From Geosiphon pyriformis (taxonomy: Eukaryota > Glomeromycota > Glomeromycetes > Archaeosporales > Geosiphonaceae), in assembly GCA_016748015.1 (NCBI GenBank), contig JAAOMT010000283.1:449322-513321 (forward strand): a stretch of DNA of 64,000 bases, written 5' to 3'. Under the pieces are notes generated by a model that had not been told where the DNA came from, did not search any database, and worked only from the letters and a program-made list of their open reading frames with translations. The position numbers and the translations under genes were made by a program. Positions 33,180 to 45,297 of this stretch are shown here, one piece after another; the first letter of the stretch is position 1; each line of letters opens with the position of its first letter.

Positions 33180-34740
33180 GTTTTTTATTGTATAAATGAT
33201 TATTTATACTTGTTATAACAATTAGAAAAACACTTTGAAGTATGCAACAAAAATAATATAGACTTTATTGAACTTAATTTTTTGTCTTCCTACTTAATTT
33301 GCTTCCTCATTAAAGAACAATTCAGTAGACAATTCTAAGATTTTTGGAACTGGTTCCTAAATGAGCATTTAGCTGAAATCTACACAGCTTATACAACTTA
33401 TTACTTTAACCAAGCTTATATTAAAGACAACTTTGAAAAAAGAAACAACAGCATTAATTAGCTTTTATATTTCACAACATTTGAACAACAGTCCCTTAAT
33501 TTTGAATACTTAAATTACCAAGTTCACATTTAAATTGCTGTTCATTAGCTAGCTAAAACACTCTTTGAAACAGAAAAAGAAAACTATCAAACTGCTTCTG
33601 TTTTTAATCTCTTTTCAAGTAAATTAGAACATTCTACACAAACAGCTACTTCTAAATCAATGGCTAATGACTCTATACAACAAAACATTTTGGTTACCCT
33701 CCAAGACATACAAACTGCTTTAGGGCAAAAAAACAATACACCATTACTATTATTTAGAGGTGATACACAAAATCTAATTAAATGGTTGAATGACTTTGAA
33801 AAAGCTGTCACAGCCAACCAATATGATAATGAATACAAGTTTCAAATTGTTGGTGGCTACTTTCAAGGCTCTCCTGCTACTTGGTTCTTACAAAAAACCA
33901 ATGTCAATGCTCAACAAAAAATCATTAGATAGATATTAGCAAATACTAAAAAAGACAATATTTCTTTTATTATCTGGTTTGAAATGAAATTTAGAACTCC
34001 TATTTTGATATTCAAATAGTGCATGAAATTAGAAAAAAGAATCTAAAATTCTAGTAAAATTGTAACTAAATATGCCAAAGCAATCAAAAAGTTAATTAAG
34101 CAAATAAACTCTGAAAAAAACTGGACAAAAGAGCAGAAAATTCATTTTTTTATAAAAAAATTAAGAACTGATCTCTTATATGTTTTTTGGTTTTTCCTGG
34201 CTCTAAAAGATAATCTTACAATGGATATAGCTATTAAACTTGCTCAAAGAATAGAAGACAATCAAAAAATACACCTAGAATTTACACTTTCAGTTTTTGT
34301 TTCTATTTTTGTTATGGCTCCTGTTTTCCAAATAGCTGCTATCTCTTTTGCTATTCAAACTTAAGACCCAAATAAACAGTTAATAGATAAACTTACAGCC
34401 AATTTTGCTCAGTTATTAGAACTCTTAGCCCAAGCAGTTAGAGATAATTAATAATTACAAAGACTTAGATATAAATTCTATTTTAATTAGCCTTAACAAC
34501 CTTCTTATCAAAGACAACAAAATCATGGTCCACTTGTGTGTTATCACTGTGAATTAACTGGACATTTTTCCAAAGATTGCAATCCTTTTTTGTCTTTTCT
34601 AGCTTTCAGAAACAATGACAATCAAAACAACAGAACCATTAACAACTATGTCCCCAATCAAAGACCCAATTATGCCAACATCAATTTCTTTGGAAAAGAT
34701 TTTTTAGTTGAAACCACTGTTTATCAGCCTTTAAACTGAT
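33180..34740 (+). pseudogene. A2 gag with zinc knuckle
   Basis: The open segment 33660-33932 holds QDIQTALGQKNNTPLLLF and the retrotransposon gag core LIKWLNDFEKAVTANQYDN, then GYFQGSPATWFLQ. After a stop the frame continues with FIIWFEMKFRTPI, NWTKEQKIHFFIKKLRTDL and an intact knuckle CYHCELTGHFSKDC (34539-34580, CX2CX4HX4C) that would bind the genomic RNA. Stops near 33930, 34017, 34360 and 34450 break the protein. Confidence 0.82.
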
Positions 34741-34825
34741 AAGTACACCTCCAAAGGGTGAGAATACAAGCCAACCAAAAGAAAATATTTTTTACACTTT
34801 TAATTTAACTAATAATAACTTTAAC

Positions 34826-35743
34826 ATGAATGAACTAACAATTAATATCTCTGAATTAACAAGAAAGAAGAAAAAAGCCAAGATTGATTTCATTCTGGAC
34901 CCAAACAAAGCATCCACATCAACAGCTAATAACAATGAATCACTAAAGGCTAAAGTTTTTAAGAATTCTTCAAAATTAAAACCTTCAGAAATAATACAGA
35001 AATTTGGTTCCTATTTTGTTGTTAAAAATTTTATAGAAACCCCAGCACATATTATATTTGGCCAACTAATAACTCACCTATAGTTCAAAAAAAATTTTCA
35101 CAAATCATTAATACCAAAGAAAAAAACACCAAAGACCAACAAATGTTTTCATCAAGCTGAATTTGCTGACAACAGCAATATCATTTCTTTAATTTGTAAA
35201 ATCCAAGTGACTGGTTACTTTATTAATCTGATTCTAGACAGTAGATTATCTGTCAGTGTAATTGTCAAACACTTTTTGAAAGCCATTGGAAAAAAAATTA
35301 ATGAATTTTCCACCCAGCCTATAACCAATATACATGGTAATAAGAAGAAAGACTTGGACATAACCAAAGCTGTTTTTGTTTGCATTAATAGCATCAGCAT
35401 TAAAACTAACATAGAAGTATTTGAAGCAAAAAAATACACCATAATTGTTGGCAATAAGTGGCTTAAGAAAGCCAAAACACTATTTGACTATAAACTTTAT
35501 AAGCTAACCATCAGATGTGGTGAGAATAAAAAAAAAGATCAAAAAGATCAAGAAGAACAAAAAGAAACTGCTGAACTCACTTATATTATCTTTACCAGTA
35601 ATGACAAGTTACTAGATAATATTAAAGCTAACAAAAAAGAGATTATTGTAAATAGCAAATTAATCTGCTGGTCTTACTATGATATTCTTAAAAGAATCTT
35701 TGATAGAAAACCTGACAAAAAAGCCAAATACAGTTATTGGTGA
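34826..35743 (+). pseudogene. A2 aspartic protease region of pol
   Basis: Two open segments (34826-35083 and 35207-35743) share one frame. The first is a Lys-rich linker with SYFVVKNFIETPAHIIFGQL. The second contains LILDSRLSVSVIVKHFLKAIG, where retropepsins have DSG; Arg is encoded by AGA at 35243-35245, as in A1. It ends with a KKKDQKDQEEQKE linker, KLICWSYYDILKRIF and a stop. Confidence 0.8.
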
Positions 35744-37330
35744 TATGGTCTTTGTACTAGGTGTTAGTGTAATAAATCTTTGTATTCCCTTAATAATGAA
35801 TACAAGTCCTGTCTAATTTATTATAAAGATTGGGAGCCAATTAGTTTAATATCCAAAGAAAAAATAAAAGAAATACAAAAGTCTTTTGAAAACAAACCAT
35901 CTGAAATCTAATCACTTGCAGTAGAACAAAGAGAACCCTTTTCTGAAGAAAAAAAAATAGACATTGAAAATCTGTTGGCTAGAAATAGTCCAGTTATCTT
36001 AAAAGAAGGTGATATTCCTAGATAAATCTATGTAATACAACATATTATTACCACCAAAAAAACTCATTTTATCTATTTGAAGTCTTATTAATTCAATTGG
36101 CACAATAATAAATTTATTAAGAAAGAGATAACCTGAATAAAAAATCTTGGATTCATACAAAAAACCAAGAGTGAATGGGCTTTTTTAGTTGTGGTGGTAT
36201 CTAAAAAAGGTGGAACTCTATGCTTCTGTATTGATTATTGCCAATTAAATGCCATTACTATAAAAGATATGTATTTACTTTCCAAATTTGATGCAATGTT
36301 AGACAAATTCAATGGTGCTGCTTTCTTCTTAACTATTAACTTAACTGCTGAATTCTGGCAAGTAAAGATAGATCCAGAAAGCAGAAAAAAAACTGCCTTC
36401 ATTACCAAATATGACACTTATAAATTTACAGTTATGCCTTTGGTCTTATCAATATCTTTTTTACTTTTTAATACTTAATGGACAAAGTGTTTAAATCAGT
36501 AAAAGAAAACTTTGTTCTGGTTTACTTGAACAACATAATAGTATACTCAAAAACTTGAAATAAACACCTAAAACATTTACAAAAGGTTTTTGACCTTCTT
36601 AGAAATGCTAGTCTTAAAATTAACCCAATCAAATCTTTCTTTGAACATTAATTCACCCAGTTTCTTGGTCATCTTATTATGAAAAATAGAATCTTTTGTG
36701 ACTTAGCTAAAGTTGAAAAAGTCCAGAACAATAGACAATCAATAAATGTTTCTGAACCATGCTCTTTTTTTGGTTTGGCTTCTTACTATTACAAATTTAT
36801 CAAAGATTTCTCTAAAATTGCCTTTCTTTTCAATCAGCTACTCAAGAAAAATGTTAATTATTACTGAAGCACTTATTAACAAAAAGCTTTTAAAACACTA
36901 AAGAAAAAACTTGTTATTGAACCAATTTTTAAGCAATCTGATCTGAACCAATCTTTTATTCTCCATATTGATATATTTGGTTATAGGCTTAGTACTGTTT
37001 TTTTACAAAAAAATAAAAATGACAAAGAACATACTATAGCATATGTCAGTAGATCTCTTATACCAGCAGAAAAGAACTATTTAGTTACTAAACAAGAATG
37101 CTTAGCAGTAGTTTATACTACTAATTACTAGGATCAATATCTTTTTGGTGTAAAATTCTTAATAGTAATAGATTATTAAGTCTTGGTTTGGCTGCATAAC
37201 AAAAAAAAGCTGAAATATAAATAGATAACTTGCTGAATACTTTACCTGGATGAATTCAACTATGATATTTAACACCACAAAAAAGCAAATTATTAAAACA
37301 CTGATGTTCTCTCTAGACTTACCATCTAGT
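35744..37330 (+). pseudogene. A2 RT and RNase H
   Basis: After the stop at 35743 the frame goes on with a Cys-rich stretch (YGLCTRC, CNKSLY, then CLIYYKDW; about 35746-35835) that recalls the zinc module of B and C but is followed directly by RT. RT: VVSKKGGTLCFCIDYCQLNA (from 36191), FFLTINLTAEFWQVKID, then a 1-nt deletion in MPFGL near 36437. The active site is YLNN at 36523-36534. The connection FFGLASYYYKFIKDFSKIA is in 36679-36867. RNase H begins near 36955 (LHIDIFGYRLSTVFLQK). Confidence 0.85.
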
Positions 37331-37469
37331 AATAGTACAATCTCTCAAACAAATCAACTTAATTATTAGTAACTCTCTTATAAACAAACACAATAATAGA
37401 TTTGGACAACTACTTTGCATTAATAAAATTTTTGAATAAAAGACAATACTCACCAGAATACATTTGACA

Positions 37470-38660
37470 GCAAAAAAAACAATTATACAAACAATCAAAT
37501 TTTTATTTGATTTACCAGAATTAGTTATATAAAAAAAATAAAAGAGATTCTAATTGCCTCCAGAGAGTTATTAGATTTAAAGAAAGAAAAATTGTAATAT
37601 ATAATATGCATACTAATCATTAACTGGACACTTTAAAAAAACAAAAACAATTCAGAAAACTTTAGCTTGCTATTATTAGTCTACCTTGAAAAAAAACATT
37701 ACTGAATACATAAAAATCTGTAATATTTGTTAAAAAAAAGACAAATTCAATTGAAAAGAAGATATTCATCTAATCTCTGTTGGCCAATTATTTGACAAAA
37801 TTGGTATAGATGTTGTTGAATCTTTAACAATAACTCTTGATGGCAACAAATATATTATCACAGCTACTGACTATTTTACAAAGTGGGTAAAAGCAAGAGT
37901 CACCTCAAACCCAACAGCAGTTTCAATAACCAATTTTATTTATGAAGATATTATCTGCCATCATGGCTGCTCCAAAAAACTTTTATCTAATAGAAGAAGA
38001 GTTTTTCTCAGTATATTGATTGAAAAACTTTGTAAAAAAATAGGAATATATCATAAACTTTCTTTTTTTTATTACTTTTAAACAAATGGCTTAGTAAAAC
38101 ATTTCAATAGAACATTATGTAAAACCTTAACCAAAACCAGTAAAGAAATAAACTTATGAGATAAAGTACTGCTTTTAGCTTTGTTTGCTTATAAAACTGT
38201 AAATTATAACATAACAAGTTATGAACTTTTTTATCTGTTCTATGAACACATAACAACTCTACCAATAAAAACTGATATTGAAACAATACTCTTTAAAGAA
38301 ATCACAATAAGAAATTATAAAAACATTTTGCAAAGAAAACTTAGTATTATTCTTAACTTCTTAATAGAAATACAAATAATTGTTTTTGAAAAGATTAACA
38401 GTTCCAAGAAAAGCTTAAGAAAAAAAAAACTTATAAAACACTTTTCTTAAGTATTGGTAACTTAGTTTTGGAATATTGCTCAGATAGAAACAATATCTAT
38501 GGTAATAAAATTTTTAATTGGTAAAAAAAACCCTTTTTAGTCAACAAAGTTTTGAAAAATGATTCTTATATTCTTTAAAATTAATCTAGAACAATCTTTA
38601 ATAATCATCTTGTTCATGATATAAAACTCAAAAAATATTATAAATGAGCTAATTGGTTGT
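37470..38660 (+). pseudogene. A2 integrase
   Basis: Readable in order: NMHTN then a shift and GHFKKTKTIQKT (37605-37660), CNIC region near 37720, IGIDVVESL (about 37800, first Asp kept), LLSNRRRVF (second Asp to Asn, about 37985), TNGLVKHFNRT (about 38080-38115) with AAA at 38097-38099 for the catalytic Glu, and the open segment 38181-38450 with YKTVNYNITSYELFYL. A GPF-like C-terminal domain follows near 38520-38640 and the frame stops at the conserved NQV-stop (about 38703). Confidence 0.82.
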
Positions 38661-38748
38661 CTGTTATGGTAATATTAATCCAAATTATCAGCAAAAATCA
38701 AGTATAAATAAATACACCATTTCTAAAACAGAAGTATCTTTAATTAAC

Positions 38749-39403
38749 ATAAATAATTATTTTCTGGATCAAAACATTTAAAATGTCTTCTATACTCTCC
38801 ATAAATATTGGATCAAAAACTATTCAAATGTTACACTAACTATTAAAAAACAAATTACCATAACTAATAACAGTAGAACACATACTGTTATTAGATTCAA
38901 GAAAACCACTACCAAAAAAAAAAATTAATGGCAAAATAGATAAATATCTGTTAAAAAGTATAATAACAGCTATATTTTTATCTTCTAACATAATTGGAAA
39001 AACAATTCAAAAAATTTTGCTTATAAACAAAAACTTGTCATATAGAAGACAATTAGAACTCTATGGTTGTCTTAGTAAAATTATAGAGAATATAAAACTC
39101 TTAAAGAAAACAACTTTAGAGATACAGATAGAAAATTTGAGCATTATACAGTTAGATTTCTCAAAAGTTTTAACTATTATTAGAAGAGCCAAAACTTTAA
39201 TACAAAGATTTAGTCTCTTGGATACAAAACTTATTTTGTCTCAAGTATTATATACTCTATTCACAAAAAACTTTAACAAACTAATTAGCTTTGAATTAGA
39301 CAAAACTTTTTAAATAGATTACACTATGAATAACTTGATTTTATTAGAGCTCAATTTTTTTGGAGAAGATAATATTATGGTTAAAATCCATACTTTTTAT
39401 TAG
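38749..39403 (+). pseudogene. A2 ORF3, unknown 3' ORF
   Basis: Aligned with intact A3 ORF3: ATA (38749-38751) replaces the ATG, then NNYFLDQNI, a stop, VFYTLHKYWIKNYSNVTLTI. The open segment 39017-39313 reads LINKNLSYRRQLELYGCL and LTIIRRAKTLIQRFSLLDTKLILS. The frame ends at TAG 39401-39403, 30 bp inside the 3' LTR. The total length agrees with A3 to within an indel. Confidence 0.78.
39347..39372 (+). other. A2 polypurine tract with GAGCTCAA
   Basis: GAGCTCAA at 39347-39354, then TTTTTTTGGAGAAGATAA up to the LTR. It is the plus-strand primer region. Here it also codes ELNFFGED in ORF3. Confidence 0.65.
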
Positions 39404-40040
39404 TTATTACAGATATTAGTTACTGATGTTATATAATTAGCCATCTTATTTTTAAATAATAATCATTAATCTGATTAATGACTTGATTATTGACTTGATT
39501 ATTGACTACTTTTAATAACTATATAAGCAATAAATTTTTTAGCTATAGAAATACATATTAGAAATTAAGGAAATAAAATAAATAAAATAACAACTTTTAT
39601 CTCAATCTTTTTTTTATTGCTAATTTTTTTTTCTTTATCTTTAAATATCTGAATATCTTAAGATAAAAGATTACTTGTTGGTTATTTCTTACCTTTTTCC
39701 TGAAATGTGTAATTGTAGTACTTGAAGATTATTGAATAAAATATAACTGAAAAGTATATTTGATATTTGATATTGAATTCTAAGAATGCTAATATAAGAC
39801 ATAGAATTATACTAATGTATAATTATTTGTTAACAGTATGAACTATTCTTCTACTTTCAGATTCTCCAGTTATCTTTTAAAAAGTATAGCAACTGAGATA
39901 TTTTATGAGACTAATCTCATATATTAAATCCATACTTATTTAATTTGCTCTTTAAAGTTGAATTTTCTTTGATTTCTTTTATCATCCTACAATCTTGTTC
40001 TCTTTTGCTATTTGTTAGCTTGTTACTTTAACCTGTAACA
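39373..40040 (+). repeat. A2 3' LTR
   Basis: From TATTATGGTTAAAATCC to AACCTGTAACA, 668 bp. The TGATTATTGACT array is short here (about 39463-39510) compared with the 5' LTR. Confidence 0.92.
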
Positions 40041-40044
40041 ATAT
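40041..40044 (+). repeat. Target-site duplication of A2, right copy
   Basis: ATAT after the A2 3' LTR. The next bases continue B2 in register with B1 near 21.79 kb. Confidence 0.75.
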
Positions 40045-40560
40045 AAAATTTTTAATTTTTAAGTCTTCTAATCTAGATTTGTATTTGTCTTAAGAAACCA
40101 ATCATTTTTAATAAAAGCCTAATATTAAGGTGTATCTATTATTATAACTTTAATCAAAATAGTAATTTTGTTAATTGTAAATGAAAAGTTGTTGATTTTT
40201 CCAACTGGAGTTTTTTTATATTATTGGCTATAACAATAACTGTTTGGGCAGATCTATTCATATTTTGTTTAAACTATTGCATTAATTGGTATATAATAAT
40301 GTTTCTGATGGATTTACTATCTAAAATTAATCAAATTGGTTTTTTTTTAACTTCAGCTTTGGTGTATATTACTGTAATTGTCTTTTGTTTAATAACTGCT
40401 ATATTACTGAATAAGAATAATGATTTATTGGCTTTGAATTTGAATAGAAAAATATTAGAAAAGTTGTATTTTGGGCAATTTGGATTTATAAAATAGTATT
40501 ACTGAAAAAGTTTTGTCTTAAAGCTGTAGTTTTATTTTTAAAAAGTACAATTTGCTAAAA
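40045..40560 (-). pseudogene. B2 protease remnant
   Basis: In minus orientation LILDSKSIRNII near 40300-40340 corresponds to the B1 DSGFARSII motif (Gly to Lys). LLMQ-like and NNDLLALN-like segments follow as in B0. Stops are frequent. Confidence 0.68.
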
Positions 40561-42400
40561 ATTCGATTCTTTTGATATTGTAAAATAGTTAGATTGAATG
40601 CAATAATATGTGGATTTTTGTTGAATTGAATTTTAAAAAACTAGTTAATTATTGAAATTAAATCTATTGTTGTTTGTTATAAATCAGTTCAAAAATGCAA
40701 ATTGGTTTTGTTAAACCAATTTTTAAACAGATATTTAATATTGTTAAACTGAGAGTTATGAATATTATTATTAAATAAGTTGTGAAATAAGTTGATAAAA
40801 ATTGTTTTGATATTAAGATTTTGGTAAATAATAAGTTAGTAATAGAAATTATTAATAGAATTGCTAAGATTAGAAATAAGATTGATTTCTATTGTTGATC
40901 TCTTTGTATTTTTTTGCAATTTTATTTCCAATGTTCTAAGATTTCACAGTAATAACAGCTTTGTAATTAATTATTAAATAGCAATGCAAAATTTTTTTGA
41001 TTTTAATATTGTAAAAACTGATATTTTTGTTGCTGCTGTTATTGTTGATTGGTAAAATAATTTTCAACTTTCTTTGTTAATTAATTAATTTTTTTTTCAG
41101 CTGTTAAACTGGTTTCTCCAATTGTAAGATTCACAATTTTGGTGCAGTTAGTTTTTTTTATAGCTATATCATAGTTTTTTATATATTAAATGATTATAGC
41201 TAAGTCTGTTAGAGCATAAAAACAAACTTTCTTAATTAATTTATCTTTTAATTCACCAATAAATTGGTCCAAAATTTGAGCATTAGAATAATACTTGTTG
41301 GTTTTTAATTGTTGAATTCATCAAAAAAGTTTGTTAAATTTTTTAAGATAAATTATAATAGATTCAAAAGGTTTTTATTTGATGTTTTAAAATTGGTTTT
41401 GGAGGGTGATAGAAGTATTATTGTTAATAAATTGTTCCAAGAAAGCATTTTTGAATGCTTGCTAGTTTTTAAAGAGTTTGGCCAAGTTTTTAAACCATTT
41501 ATCTGTCATTTCTTAAAAAAATTATGGAATTGTTTTTAACATTTTTCCTGTATTTTATTTATTTATATTTTCTGCTTTTTAAACTTTGTTAAGCCATTTT
41601 TGTGGACTGGTATTAGCATTTTTTCAAATAAATTCAGTAATCTTTGTAATGTAAATAGTTGTTATTTTGTTTGTATTTTCATTTTTAATAGTTTCTTTCT
41701 TTGTGAATTTAAAAACATATTCATTATTATTAGAGTAATTGCTTTGGTTTTTTGCTAAAAAATTGAAAAGATTAGTATTAATAAAAATTTGTTTAGACTG
41801 TTGTATTAAACTTTTTGGTGATGTAAAATTTTCTGGTCTTAAAAAATAGTTGAGTAATAAATTTGGTATTTGAACTTAAGCAAAAAAAGCTGGAAAGAGT
41901 ATAATTGAAAGTAGTAATTTAAAATTGGTTCTTGTTTTGATATTTATAGATGTTGAAAAGTTGTCTTTAGTGTATTGAGTATTGTATAAATTAGTCATAT
42001 ATTTTTTTGTTTGTTTTTTTTGCTTGTTTCAGATTTAAACTTAAGTTCAAAAATAAATTACAAGTTAGCAAAATATTTTTCTTCACAAAACTTGATAATA
42101 TTATAATCAAGTTCTTTAAAATAAATAGTATAACTATTAGCACTAATGTTTTTTGAATTTCTGTTTGAGTAATAAATAAGATTTTCAAAAAAATTTTACT
42201 TGATTTCTGTAATATTATAGTTTTCAAATAAGTATTCATTGATTTAATTTTCAATGTATTAAAAAAGTGTTTACTTAAAAGCTGTAATTCTATCTTAAAT
42301 TTCAAATCATTGTTTGCAATAAGTATAAATTAACTGATAGTACTTTAGAATTGTTATGTTTAATATGATTGTTACTTTAAAGTTTGTTGTTGCTGTATTA
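40561..42400 (-). pseudogene. B2 gag remnant
   Basis: Collinear with B1 gag. CYYCEIL in place of the knuckle is near 40940, the LTKKVENYFTNQQ-like end near 41040-41090, and the DQFIGELKDKLIKKVCFYAL-like helix near 41210-41280. The N-terminal part (41991-42305) is Leu/Ile-rich. No intact frame. Confidence 0.7.
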
Positions 42401-42421
42401 TTTTTGTAAAAGAGTACCAAA

Positions 42422-43404
42422 TATTACTTAAGGTTTTTGGTTTTTTTTTTTGAATGTTGTTAATGTCTGTTTGCTGTTTAATTTATGTTTTCTGGAAGTT
42501 AGTAAATCTCTAATAACTGAATTTATCTTCAAATTATTTTTTATAATTTGAACTATTGGACTTATAATTGGAATAGCCAATTCTGTGCTAGTTACTTTAT
42601 ATAGTTATATTGTAGTAAATGTTAACTTTTTTTCAAGAATTGTTTATCTAAAAGCTTACTAAAAATGTATAGTTATTTTGCAGTAAAAGTTAACTTTTCT
42701 ATAGAAATTTTGTCTGTAGATTATCCTAATAATTATAATAAAAAAAGTAAAAAAATAAAAAAAAAATAAAAGAAATAAAATTTTGTTAAGAGAATTATTT
42801 TTTGTTTAAGCCTAAAGTCATTAATAAATTACTGAAATTAGTAATTAATTAATTTTAAAATGTTAATCAGGTTTTGAAAAATGTCAAGTAGAATTATTTC
42901 AAAAATTGGTTTTCAAAGTATTTTTTTTATTTTAAATTGTACTAATAAGAATAAATTTAAAGTAAAATATCTATAGTAAGATAATTCTAAAGAAAATAAA
43001 ATATATTTTCTTAAAAAGAAAAGCTCTTCTTTTATATAATTTGTTATAGTACTAGTTTATAAACTTGAACTTTTTTTCACACTAATTTCAATAAATTAAA
43101 GATATATTTTGATAAACTACAAGTTATTTTGATAAACTATTAACTATTTTGGTAAACTATTTATTATTTCAGCAAATTTTTGTAAATTTTGGCAAATTCT
43201 TAAATATTACATAGTTCAAGGTATTATGTTATTTGAATTATTCTAATTTCTATTGTATAAATTGAGTTATTAATTAAATAATAATATTTAATAATTTGAT
43301 TAAGTAATAAGTAATAATTAAAACAATATTAATATATACTAATTAATAATAAAAATTATAAGATAATTTTATATTAATTAATGACAAAAATTCTACTGGT
43401 AATA
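42422..43404 (-). repeat. B2 5' LTR
   Basis: On the plus strand from TATTACTTAAGG to ACTGGTAATA, 983 bp, aligned along its length with the B1 LTRs. TTTTGGTAAAC/TTTCAGCAAA units at about 43100-43195 are decayed forms of the B palindromes. Confidence 0.88.
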
Positions 43405-43840
43405 TTATTATGCTTTTTAATTGTTTTTTATTCAATAAATTTTAAAAGCAAGCAATTATTTTTCAGGCTAATTTTTAATAATACAAATCAAGAAAAGCAA
43501 AAAATTAAAATATGTAAATATTAACAAGTAATCTTTTATTTTAAAATGTTTAGATACTTAAAGATAAAGAAAAAAAAATAAGCAATATGAAAGAAAGTAA
43601 TTAATAGTGAATTTTATTTTATTATTTTTATTATATTCTTTTACAGTTAAAAAACTTATTATTTATATAGTTATTAAAAATAATCAACAATTAGGTTATT
43701 GATCAAGTCAATAATCAAGTTATTAATCAGATCAATAATTAAGTTATTAATCACTATTTAAAAATAGGGTGATTAATTATGTAATATTAGTGGCTAATAT
43801 ATATAATTACTAATAAAAACTATAAGTTTTAATCATAACA
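43405..43840 (-). repeat. Partial family A LTR
   Basis: The plus-strand end AGTTTTAATCATAACA at 43840 is the reverse complement of the A LTR start. TTAGCCACTAATATTAC-like words and a TCAATAATCAAGTTATTAATC array (about 43690-43755) follow. The 3' part of the LTR is missing beyond about 43415. Confidence 0.78.
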
Positions 43841-44372
43841 ATATTATAAAAAAACAAGTTTAAAGATAACAAAATTAATTGGTTTTTTTTTAAGACTTTG
43901 ATATTATAAAAATTTGAATTGTTTTAATTTTATTCTAGTTGTTGATTATGATTGTTTTTTTGGTTTTTGCAATTTATGTATATGTATTTTTTTCTTTATT
44001 AAAAATGTTTTTCAGTTTAACAATGTCTCTGTAAATTATAACCAAATAATAAAAAGTTGTTTATTTGTTAATAAAAAAAATATTAAAAGAGATATGTTTA
44101 ATTGTTTAATTAAACTTATAATTAGTTATTGTTTTTTGTTGATTATTATAATAAGTTAAAATAGTAATATTTCTCTTAAAAAAATAGTTGTTAATTTGGT
44201 TAAGGGTTTTAATATTTGTTGTTTTTAAAAAAAGATATTTTGGAAAGTGGTATTTATTGTTAAAATAAAATTTTCAAACAATATTTTGTATTTTTTTAAT
44301 AATTTAGTCCAAAAATTTCTGTTGAAGTTCTAAGAATAAAGATTTTCAGAAGTCTTTAAAGTTTTTGGCTGT
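43841..44372. other. Unassigned AT-rich stretch
   Basis: I could not match this to any family in the window. A plus-strand frame of about 80 codons (43914-44159) is a low-complexity Phe/Ile/Asn string and is not supported as a gene. Confidence 0.4.
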
Positions 44373-44631
44373 TGTTACTCATAGAAATTAAGAGCATTAT
44401 AGTTAGAAAAATAACCAATCAGAAATAAGTATAATAACAGAGGAATTCTAGGATTCTTTTAAAAAAATTGCAGGATTCTAGAATTTCAGAATACCAAAAT
44501 TCCAGAATCTTAGAATTTCAGAATTCCTTTAAAGAAATTACAGGATTCCAGAAATCTCATATAACACCAATTATGTATATATAGCAATAGTAGTAGAAAT
44601 AAGAAAAATATTTGGTTCAGTTTTAATTTAA
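44373..44631 (+). repeat. 5' part of a family C LTR
   Basis: Starts TGTTACTCATAGAAATTAAG, contains a strong TTCCAGAATCTTAGAATTTC array at about 44448-44545 and TATGTATATATAGC near 44570. It is cut by the A3 LTR at 44632. Confidence 0.82.
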
Positions 44632-45297
44632 TGTTATGGGTTAGAGTAACAAGCTAATGGATAGCAAGGGAGAACAGAATTGTAGAGTAATGGAAATAAT
44701 CAAAAGGAATTCAATTTTAAAGAGCGAATTGAATAAGTATAGATTCAATATGTGAAATCAGTCTCATAAAATATCTCAGTCACTATTCTTTTTAAAAAGA
44801 TAACTGGAAAATCTGAAGATAGAGGGATAGTCTGTATTGTCAACAAATGATCACATTTAGCATAATTCTATGCCTTATGTCAGTGTTTTTAGAATTTAAT
44901 ATTAAGTATCAGATGTGCTCTTCAGTTATATTTTATTCAATAATCTTTAAATGTTACACTTATACATTTTAAGAATTAACCAACAAGTAATTTTTTATCC
45001 CAAGATGTTCGAATACTTGAAGATAGGGAAAGAAAAATTAGCAATAAGAGAATGATTGAGATGAAAGTTGTTATTTTATTTATTCTTAATTATTTTAAAC
45101 ATGTTTTTCTACAGCTAAAAGATTTATTGCTTATATAGCTGTTAAAAGTGGTCAATAATCAGGTCAATGATCAGGTCAATAGTCAGGTTATTGATCAAGT
45201 CAATGATTACTATCTAAAAATAGTGTGGCTAATTTATATGACATCAGTGGCTAATATATGTGATAATTAATAAGAAGTATAAGTTTTAACTGTAACA
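44632..45297 (-). repeat. A3 3' LTR
   Basis: On the plus strand from TGTTATGGGTTAGAG to AACTGTAACA, 666 bp. A CAATGATCAGGTCAATAGTC-type array lies at about 45150-45214. Confidence 0.92.

Larger units (their letters stand above)
32409..40040 (+). mobile_element. Complete family A Ty3/Gypsy element A2
   Basis: A 7.63-kb element with both LTRs, PBS, gag, protease, RT, RNase H, integrase, ORF3, purine tract and TSD ATAT. There is no dUTPase between protease and RT. The two LTRs differ visibly, including a much longer palindromic array in the 5' copy, so the insertion is not recent. Every gene carries stops or frameshifts. Confidence 0.92.
40045..43404 (-). mobile_element. Family B element B2, protease, gag and 5' LTR
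   Basis: Continuation of B2 after A2. Collinear with B1 21.8-25.15 kb on the minus strand: protease, knuckle region, gag, PBS region and a 5' LTR at 42422-43404. Confidence 0.86.

Noticed and set aside
43914-44159. An 81-codon plus-strand frame
   Set aside because: Low-complexity Phe/Ile/Asn string expected by chance in AT-rich DNA, with no relative in the window.
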